Source of the DNA: Cryomorphaceae bacterium | GTDB lineage: Bacteria > Bacteroidota > Bacteroidia > Flavobacteriales > Schleiferiaceae | Assembly: GCA_003451355.1 (NCBI GenBank) | Contig: DMDX01000071.1 | Coordinates: 1-8,803 of the forward strand | Length of the DNA stretch: 8,803 nucleotides | Direction of reading: 5' to 3' | Shown here: positions 1 through 4,520 of the stretch, piece by piece | Layout of the letters: each line of letters begins with the position of its first letter | Position numbering within the stretch: position 1 is the first letter of the stretch | Program-made: the position numbers and the translations under genes | The notes under the pieces: model-generated | What the model saw: only the letters and a program-made list of their open reading frames with translations | Told to the model about the DNA's origin: nothing | Databases searched by the model: none

Positions 1-70
1 AAAGGAGGCGAAAAATGAAACCCCTGTTGACGAAAGTTGCAGCACAACTAAATCTATTTGTGACTTTAGT

Positions 71-448
71 CTATCTCTTTTTACGATAGGGGATATAAAT
101 CTGACCAGTAAGAACAAATACTAAGGTCATGAACCATATCACTATTTCCCACCAACGACTTTCAAAATTGAATTCAGTGAAAATGAGATTGAAGACAAGA
201 GCAATTGTCCAAACAATCATGATGGTGTAAATAATTTGGTTACGTCGTTTCATAATACGGTGTTTTTCGGTTTTAAAATCAAATGAGAGGATTTCAGAGA
301 TCTTGTTTAGCGAGTAAACAGAAGGTTCTACTTCATGATTTTCGATTCTTTGAATCGTGCGTTCTGTGAGCCCTGTTTTTTCTGCCAATTCTTTTTGAGT
401 GATCCCTTTCTGTGACCTGGCGGCCTTTATTTTATCTCCTAAATCCAT
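71..448 (-). CDS. Membrane-anchored XRE-family (Cro/CI-type) transcriptional regulator
   Basis: A 125-residue protein with an N-terminal helix-turn-helix of the XRE family at about residues 6-58: the start DKIKAARSQKGITQKELAE, then TGLTERTIQRIENHEVEPS, then a closing helix SLNKISEIL. A basic linker (KHRIMKRRN, 62-70) leads to two hydrophobic helices at about 71-90 and 100-119, and the chain ends in a positively charged tail (YRKKR). The DNA-binding domain should therefore be held at the inner face of the cytoplasmic membrane. HTH proteins followed by short membrane helices are common in Bacteroidota; their ligands and targets are mostly unknown. The ATG at 446-448 is chosen because the HTH starts within a few residues and a TAATTTTG box lies 4 bases upstream, so the mRNA would be leaderless or nearly so. 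The gene sits beyond the tRNA-Asn fragment, so it may belong to the flank or to a second element. The family call is firm; the target is unknown. Confidence 0.85.
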   Translation of the reverse strand: MDLGDKIKAARSQKGITQKELAEKTGLTERTIQRIENHEVEPSVYSLNKISEILSFDFKTEKHRIMKRRNQIIYTIMIVWTIALVFNLIFTEFNFESRWWEIVIWFMTLVFVLTGQIYIPYRKKR

Positions 449-452
449 GGTA

Positions 453-460
453 CAAAATTA
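453..460 (-). promoter_or_regulatory. Bacteroidota-type -7 box (TAATTTTG) of the XRE gene
   Basis: On the minus strand TAATTTTG matches the Bacteroidota -7 consensus TANNTTTG exactly and ends 4 bases before the ATG. Twenty bases further upstream is TCTG, a 3/4 match to the -33 TTTG element. If used, transcription would begin at or within a few bases of the start codon. The assignment rests on sequence match only. Confidence 0.45.
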
Positions 461-521
461 GAATTGTTTTGAATTTTCGGCAGAAATGATACACGTCTTG
501 GACACGACATTTGACTTTTAA

Positions 522-558
522 TCAAAAAAAACGGCTACACCAAAATAGTATAACCGTT
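522..558 (-). terminator. Strong intrinsic terminator downstream of the tRNA-Asn fragment
   Basis: The two arms 530-540 and 548-558 form an 11-bp stem on the minus strand (AACGGTTATAC with GTGTAGCCGTT, two G-U pairs) around a 7-base loop. The stem runs directly into a tract of eight T on the minus strand (complement of 524-531). It lies 17 bases beyond the tRNA-like 3' end, where the terminator of a tRNA transcript is expected. This suggests that 522-599 is the original downstream side of a tRNA gene. Confidence 0.8.
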
Positions 559-574
559 ATATCATTATAAGTTG

Positions 575-599
575 CTCCTCCTGCCGGACTTGAACCAGC
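575..599 (-). other. 3' fragment of tRNA-Asn (T arm plus acceptor strand), likely attachment-site half
   Basis: Read on the minus strand this is GCTGG-TTCAAGT-CCGGC followed by AGGAGGA and G. That gives a 5-bp T stem (one G-U pair), a canonical 7-base T loop starting TTCAA, the 7-base 3' acceptor strand, and discriminator G73. AGGAGGA-G is typical of tRNA-Asn, which usually starts TCCTCNN and has discriminator G. Sequence upstream of base 599 does not continue into a variable loop or anticodon arm, and no TCCTCCT 5' acceptor follows, so only 25 bases of tRNA are present. Tyrosine integrases often recombine in the 3' part of tRNA genes and leave such a copy at one end of the element. The tRNA family is inferred from memory of related tRNAs; the att role is inferred from the nearby integrase relic and repeats. 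Confidence 0.62.
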
Positions 600-674
600 C
601 ACAAGTGTGGCGGCCAAAACTTAGAAGGTTTGACGCTTTTCAATAGGGCAGAGGATAGGCCTACTTCTTAGACA

Positions 675-707
675 AAGAGTGGCTTCTGCCGCTCTTGGTT
701 TTTCTTT
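675..707 (+). terminator. Terminator-like hairpin with no obvious upstream gene
   Basis: AAGAGTGGC (675-683) pairs with GCCGCTCTT (688-696) over 9 bp with one G-U, around a TTCT loop. It is followed by GG and a T-rich run to about 707. The shape is that of a plus-strand intrinsic terminator, yet no plus-strand gene lies upstream in the window. It may be left over from a rearranged junction or shield the region from transcription. Confidence 0.45.
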
Positions 708-835
708 GCCTTTGATCGGGAGATACCCAAATAGGGACCAAATTCGTTTTTAGGAATTCGAATCGACAACAAAGTGCTGCAGATAAGAATGTTTTAGGTT
801 TGAATCCTGACGGGTTTGCAGGTAATCAATAAGCT

Positions 836-862
836 AGGTCGCATGGGCGACCTTTCCGTTTT
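836..862 (+). terminator. Terminator-like hairpin beside the arm-type repeats
   Basis: AGGTCGC (836-842) and GCGACCT (847-853) form a perfect 7-bp stem with loop ATGG, followed by TTCCGTTTT. It lies 7 bases before the CTACCCAA doublet. It could be a terminator or a structural part of the attachment region; no plus-strand gene upstream explains it. Confidence 0.45.
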
Positions 863-868
863 CTAGCT

Positions 869-888
869 CTACCCAAAGCTCTACCCAA
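869..888. repeat. Doublet of CTACCCAA direct repeats, left end (candidate integrase arm sites)
   Basis: CTACCCAA occurs at 869-876 and 881-888, 12 bp start to start; the first copy is followed by AGCT and the second by AA. The same doublet with the same spacing is at 4388-4407 next to the integrase relic, in the same orientation. Paired short direct repeats on both sides of an attachment core are typical of the sites bound by the N-terminal arm-binding domain of tyrosine integrases. A single extra TACCCAAA lies at 724-731. Confidence 0.55.
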
Positions 889-939
889 AATGGACCTACC
901 GGTACCCAGTTCGGTATATGTAAATCTGAGAAGGTGAAA

Positions 940-970
940 TGAAAAAGCCCCACCAAATTGGCAGGGCTTT
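940..970 (-). terminator. Intrinsic terminator of the three-gene NTF2/membrane/TPR operon
   Basis: On the minus strand AAAGCCC pairs with GGGCTTT (arms 964-970 and 944-950), with a CCAA/TTGG inner pairing in the loop, followed by T residues (complement of 942-946). It lies about 50 bases beyond the stop codon of the TPR lipoprotein gene and ends the minus-strand transcript coming from 3508. Confidence 0.7.
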
Positions 971-1018
971 AATGTTGATTAATGGCGGATTTAAAATCTC
1001 ACCGCACGCGTAATTCTT

Positions 1019-2131
1019 TTAGAGTTCATCTGATTTACGCTTACTCACTTCAGCGAAGTCAGGATGCATGGAAGACGCCTTTAAATACATTTTTTTGGCC
1101 CCTTCAACATCGCCTTGTTTCGCCAAGAGATCTCCCATGCTATCATAGGCATTGGGTTCTTCGGGATGTATCCGCATATAAACATTGAGATGATGCGCTG
1201 CTTCATCAAGTTCGCCAGCATCCATGTGAACGTAGGCGATCATATTGTTTAATACTGAGCTTTCTGGGAATCTCAGTAGACCGGCTTCCAGTACTGCCAT
1301 TTTCTCCTCTAAATCATCCAAAGTCCAAGTATACCAGAATCTAATCATTGGGTCATCCCCGGCAAAACCTAAGGCCTTTGCTAAAATTCCTCGCCTTTCC
1401 TCTCTAGTCAGATCGGGATTGTAGGCGCTAATCAGGGTTTTTTCTGCTGGGGTGCACCCAGACTCCTTAGATTGAGCTTCGGCGAGTTTTGCACGCAAAT
1501 TTGTCTCATCGCCGGCTAAAATGTAATAGTGCAGTTGACCTAAGTGGGCTGTAGCCCAATCTGGATAAGCTTCTACTAATGAATCAGAAATTCTTAAACC
1601 ATCAGAATTTCGCAAATTGACCATGGCTGTCCGCATGGTATTGTATGAATCCAAAGCTCCGTCCCCTTCGACCGAAGGCCAGACAAAATCTCTGGCGCGT
1701 TCATTCTCTGATGCGAAAGCATATCTCTTCCAGACCAGCTTCCCGTTTTCTTTTATAACGGTTCCGCAGAATCTCGATTTTGACGTTGCCTCGCCATCGA
1801 TCCAGTAAGTATCCGAACCCATAACTACGGCTGTTCCTCCATGTATATAGAGGTCAAAAATTTCTACTGAGACAGAATCTTCATAAAACCAATCAGCGGC
1901 TACATCCTCAACAGGAAACACACTTGACTCGCCCCAAAGTGTGTTCAAGACGGTTAAATCTGTACCGATATCCTCCAAAAAGGGGGTTACCGCATCTGAG
2001 TATCCTACTTTTTCTTCGAAGTGGGTGGTAACAAAATCTTTGACTTCGCTTTCGGATAGCGTTTGATTTGCACATTGCGTAAACGCAAACGCAACGAGTA
2101 TTAGTCCTAAATTTCTCATACTACTTTTCAT
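1019..2131 (-). CDS. Predicted lipoprotein with C-terminal TPR repeats
   Basis: A 370-residue protein with an N-terminal export signal (MRNLGLILVAFAFTQC). Cys20 is the likely lipidated residue; the lipobox FTQC is loose, as is frequent in Bacteroidota. Residues about 25-140 are a beta-rich domain (SVEIFDLYIHGGTAVVMGSDTYW is partly visible as alternating strands) that could be NTF2/DUF4440-like, but this is weak. Residues 293-326 and 327-360 form two TPR-like helical pairs (for example AYDSMGDLLAKQGDVEGAKK), and the middle region 160-290 is also helical and repeat-like. The ATG at 2129-2131 is chosen because it puts the signal at the N terminus; an upstream TTG at 2281 would add about 50 residues inside the preceding gene and is rejected. 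ATG at 2119 is an alternative. The gene starts 14 bases after the upstream stop, so it is the third gene of the operon. Likely envelope-attached; substrate unknown. Confidence 0.78.
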   Translation of the reverse strand: MKSSMRNLGLILVAFAFTQCANQTLSESEVKDFVTTHFEEKVGYSDAVTPFLEDIGTDLTVLNTLWGESSVFPVEDVAADWFYEDSVSVEIFDLYIHGGTAVVMGSDTYWIDGEATSKSRFCGTVIKENGKLVWKRYAFASENERARDFVWPSVEGDGALDSYNTMRTAMVNLRNSDGLRISDSLVEAYPDWATAHLGQLHYYILAGDETNLRAKLAEAQSKESGCTPAEKTLISAYNPDLTREERRGILAKALGFAGDDPMIRFWYTWTLDDLEEKMAVLEAGLLRFPESSVLNNMIAYVHMDAGELDEAAHHLNVYMRIHPEEPNAYDSMGDLLAKQGDVEGAKKMYLKASSMHPDFAEVSKRKSDEL

Positions 2132-2145
2132 TTTACTTGAGAGTT

Positions 2146-2571
2146 TTAATAAGATTTGATTTCGCCATTTTGGGATACATAAAAGAGTCCGGCAATTGGG
2201 ACAAGGCTCAATATCATAAATGCTAGTGGGGGATGCCCGGCCGAGCCCTTCGCGAAATTGACGAAATCGGGCAAGGTCCAAGCCAAGTGGACAATTCCCA
2301 AAATGAAGGCTGCGGCTTTCAATGCACTAAGATCCTTTAAACGTAGCGCGTATACCAATGAGGCAATGTAGCCGGCTCCAATGAAGCCAAATCCAAAAGC
2401 CATGGTGTCCATGACGGCCATGCCCTCAATGCTTTGGCCGAGCCCTTCAATGCCCATGGATTCAATCATCATATCTCTCATCTCCCCGCCATTGTATACT
2501 AGGAATATGGGCAAAAATGAAATGAGGTCAATGATGAGTGATAGGAGGAAAATATTCTTGAAACTTTTCAT
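2146..2571 (-). CDS. Small four-helix integral membrane protein, function unknown
   Basis: A 141-residue hydrophobic protein with probable membrane helices at about residues 5-26, 54-76, 84-104 and 116-133. A methionine-rich, weakly acidic loop lies between helices 1 and 2 (residues 27-53: MRDMMIESMG and IEGMAVMD). Both termini are predicted on the same side; the short positive N terminus (MKSFKN) favours the cytoplasm. I recognise no enzyme motif. Short four-helix proteins of unknown function are common in this phylum. The ATG at 2569-2571 is used; a TTG one codon upstream is less likely. It lies 19 bases after the stop of the NTF2-like gene and 14 bases before the TPR lipoprotein, so the three are almost certainly co-transcribed. 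Confidence 0.7.
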   Translation of the reverse strand: MKSFKNIFLLSLIIDLISFLPIFLVYNGGEMRDMMIESMGIEGLGQSIEGMAVMDTMAFGFGFIGAGYIASLVYALRLKDLSALKAAAFILGIVHLAWTLPDFVNFAKGSAGHPPLAFMILSLVPIAGLFYVSQNGEIKSY

Positions 2572-2590
2572 CAAACTTTGATTTAAATAA

Positions 2591-3508
2591 TTATTCTTCG
2601 GTTATCCAGTCGATCCATATCACCTCTCGTGAAATCTTCCTTTCATCATTGAAAGAATGACTCATGTGAATGAATCCCTTGAACTCTTCTCCTGATTCTT
2701 TGTCGACATTGGTAATGTTCCACCAGGATAGGACCTCCCAGCCGCCTTCACCTTTTTCGTAACGAATGGCATCCGGATATCCGTAGACTTCCATAATTCG
2801 CTTACTGGTACTATTGATTCCAGACTCCCATTTTTCCTTGCGTTCGGCTAAGCTGATTCCACGATAGTCTTTACCATCTCCGAGGCGATAAAACTTAGCG
2901 TCTTCAGCAAAGTAGCTTTCCATAACATCTGGTTTCCCTTCTACCCAGCCAGCAACTACCGCTTCAACGGATTCGATTAAAGGGTGCTCATCGTACACAC
3001 GTCCATTTCTGTGTGCCCCAAATGAATTTTGAATTTGGGCCCCAAGATCGTTTTGATTGTAATAGCTGAACCACATGGTGATTTTATTCTCGCTGTTTAC
3101 TCGGAATTCATCATGGAACCAAGTCTTTACAGTATCCCCAGTTTTCTTATTCACGGCTGTAAATAAGGTCCAATCCATGACCCAAACTCCAGTTTTATCC
3201 CCTTTGTATTGTATCACATCTGGAGAGGCATCTTCACCTCTTGAAATGCTAAGTATGAAATTGTCATTCCACCATTTGGACGTTTCCAAATCACTTTCAA
3301 GTCCATGGGGTTCTGTGTCACCGATGCTCCAAATTTTTACGTTCGGGTCGAAATAAGTGGCATATGTTTCCAGGTCCCCATTGCAAAAACTTTTATAGGT
3401 GGCTTCAATCACCTCTAGCGCGGGATGCTCAGCATAGGTGACTCCTGATTTTTTCTGCGCAAACAGGCCAAAAGGCAAAAGCAACAGAATTACAGTCATT
3501 TTTTTCAT
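2591..3508 (-). CDS. Secreted protein with two tandem NTF2/SnoaL-like domains
   Basis: A 305-residue protein with a Sec signal peptide (MKKMTVILLLLPFGLFAQ, probable cleavage after Q18), so it is exported. It contains two related domains at about residues 25-152 and 172-302. Each starts with Y-x-EHP followed by an amphipathic helix ending in VEA or IEA, then a small helix with Y-F and 'GD' at 63-64 and 210-211, then PD-x-I-x-Y at 96-101 and 245-250, and ends with a Trp/Tyr-rich strand. This pattern fits the cone-shaped NTF2-like/SnoaL-like fold, used for small-molecule binding or catalysis. The closest family within that fold cannot be told. It is the first gene of the operon. Upstream (3509-3583) is AT-rich with no clear TANNTTTG promoter, and the end of the integrase relic lies 75 bases away. 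Fold fairly sure; function unknown. Confidence 0.78.
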   Translation of the reverse strand: MKKMTVILLLLPFGLFAQKKSGVTYAEHPALEVIEATYKSFCNGDLETYATYFDPNVKIWSIGDTEPHGLESDLETSKWWNDNFILSISRGEDASPDVIQYKGDKTGVWVMDWTLFTAVNKKTGDTVKTWFHDEFRVNSENKITMWFSYYNQNDLGAQIQNSFGAHRNGRVYDEHPLIESVEAVVAGWVEGKPDVMESYFAEDAKFYRLGDGKDYRGISLAERKEKWESGINSTSKRIMEVYGYPDAIRYEKGEGGWEVLSWWNITNVDKESGEEFKGFIHMSHSFNDERKISREVIWIDWITEE

Positions 3509-3583
3509 TTCTTCATCGTTTTAGTTTGATTTTCACGTGAATATAGATTTAATTAAATAAATTATGGTTATCTAATTATTAAT
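3509..3583. other. AT-rich spacer at the integrase breakpoint
   Basis: This 75-base stretch is almost entirely A and T and separates the broken integrase end from the NTF2-like operon. It contains no integrase continuation, no terminator and no clear promoter box; TATATTCA on the minus strand is only a partial match to TANNTTTG. It probably marks where the deletion that removed the catalytic domain was sealed, and it must supply the operon promoter if the operon does not depend on read-through. Confidence 0.4.
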
Positions 3584-4381
3584 TCACAGAAGAAACCAGA
3601 GGTTTAGATGGAGGTATTGCCCAAAAAGATCGGGATCTCTTTCGGGATTGGCCGGAGCTTGCGGGAGTTGGCTGTAATACACCTCGAGTTGCTCCAGGGT
3701 TAGCGCCTTGTTGCGGTTAGGGTTCGTGGCTTTGCGGGAATAACGCGGGCCATTCCCAAAAGCCCATATGTTCACCACTTGTCCAAACTCATCCATGCTG
3801 GACATCCAGTTAATAATTGCTTGTGGGGCAACTTGGCAATAATGCTTTAAAGAATGAGCGCCAATGTTCGGTCTGGTTTTTCGCAGCCATGTTTCAAACT
3901 CTTGATGCATGCTTCTGGAAAAACGTGTCGCGCTGCAATCCCCAAACTCCAACATGCGCTTCTTGAAATTATGATACCCCTTTACAGAGTGATAAGAGAT
4001 GGCAGGGTGGGCTTCCAGGTATAGATCCACCGCTTCGGAAAATCGGAGGTCTTTGTGATTGTTGGCTCTTCCCAATCGGCGATTAAGGGCCGTGCGTGTG
4101 AGCTCTTGTCCAAGGTTGTTCACGACGAATGCGCAGGCCTCATGGTATTCTTGATACGCCTTATCCATGATGCTTCGCATTTCAACACACTCTTGAGAAC
4201 GGCCAATAACTTTTCCCTGCTTCCAAGAGTCGGGTGGGAGGTAACCCACGACTCTTCGTTGGACCTCTTGACCTTGATATCGGACCTTCATTCCGATCCT
4301 AATTTTCCCGTCTTTGTTGAAAACATTCCCCTCTTTGTAGAAATGTATTTTGAATTTTTCCTTCTGCATGGTTTTATCCAT
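3584..4381 (-). pseudogene. Tyrosine recombinase (phage-type integrase), lacks the catalytic domain
   Basis: A 265-residue N-terminal part of a Bacteroidota tyrosine integrase. Residues about 7-95 fit the arm-DNA-binding domain (FKIHFYKEG, RIGMKVRYQGQEVQRRVVG). Residues 112-215 fit the core-binding SAM-like domain (LRFSEAVDLYLEAHP, SVKGYHNFKKRML, the long helix HSLKHYCQVAPQAIINWM). After the linker NRNKALTLEQLEVYYSQLP only the first helix of the catalytic domain remains (DLFGQYLHLNLWFLL) before TGA. Full-length relatives have about 400 residues and continue with F-Y-x-R-G-M, which carries the first catalytic Arg; the R-H-R-Y residues are all missing. No continuation is found in any frame of 3509-3583, so this is a deletion or replacement rather than a simple frameshift. 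Arm-type repeats lie just upstream. It may still bind arm sites but cannot recombine. Confidence 0.85.
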
Positions 4382-4520
4382 TTACGGCTACCCAAATGTC
4401 TACCCAACTCCCTGTTTGTAGCACTTTATCGGACTTTGCTTAACTTCGCTAATTATCTGGTTATCAGAATAATATACAAAGTTCAACAAGCCCTAACAAG
4501 GCCCTGGTCCTGGCTACCGC
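4382..4520. other. Junction between island and core chromosome
   Basis: Between the gap stop codon and the integrase start the base composition drops from GC-rich to AT-rich. Apart from the arm repeats it holds a near-palindrome at 4452-4473 (ATTATCTG and CAGAATAAT around GTTAT) and a short tandem repeat at 4485-4505 (AACAAGCCCT, AACAAGGCCCT). No tRNA sequence and no hairpin with a T run on the minus strand is seen, so gap has no visible terminator here. The right end of the element should lie in this stretch, but its exact base is not defined. Confidence 0.45.
4388..4407. repeat. Doublet of CTACCCAA direct repeats, right end (candidate integrase arm sites)
   Basis: CTACCCAA occurs at 4388-4395 and 4400-4407 with the 12-bp spacing seen at 869-888. 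On the coding strand of the integrase this reads TTGGGTAG twice, 6 to 26 bases upstream of its start codon. Binding there would also cover the integrase leader, so it could allow self-repression, as known for several phage integrases; this is inference. Confidence 0.55.

Larger units (their letters stand above)
600..943. other. Non-coding island end between tRNA fragment and operon terminator
   Basis: No credible reading frame is present in this stretch of about 340 bases. It holds a plus-strand hairpin with a T-rich tail (675-707), a lone TACCCAAA (724-731), a weak T-arm-like sequence (794-810), a second plus-strand hairpin (836-862) and the doublet of CTACCCAA repeats (869-888). The mix of hairpins and short direct repeats next to a tRNA end is what one expects at the end of an integrase-mobilised element. 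Confidence 0.5.

Noticed and set aside
600..640. Extension of the tRNA fragment into a full tRNA, with CTTCTAA as an anticodon loop (TCT)
   Set aside because: The stem has a C-T mismatch, the variable region would be far too long, and no D arm or 5' acceptor strand follows.
762..775. TTCGAAT at the EcoRI-like GAATTCGAAT, a possible T loop
   Set aside because: The flanking bases do not form a 5-bp stem.
2132..2281. N-terminal extension of the TPR lipoprotein from a TTG at 2281
   Set aside because: It would overlap the preceding membrane-protein gene and bury the lipoprotein signal; it is out-of-frame reading of that gene.
1019..3508. Operon as a defence or toxin-antitoxin system
   Set aside because: No nuclease, NTPase, toxin or antitoxin motif is seen; all three proteins look exported or membrane-bound.
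4430..4436. CGGACTT shared with the tRNA-Asn fragment (585-591), a possible right attachment core
   Set aside because: A 7-base match between a 120-base and a 260-base stretch is expected about twice by chance, and the flanking bases do not match.
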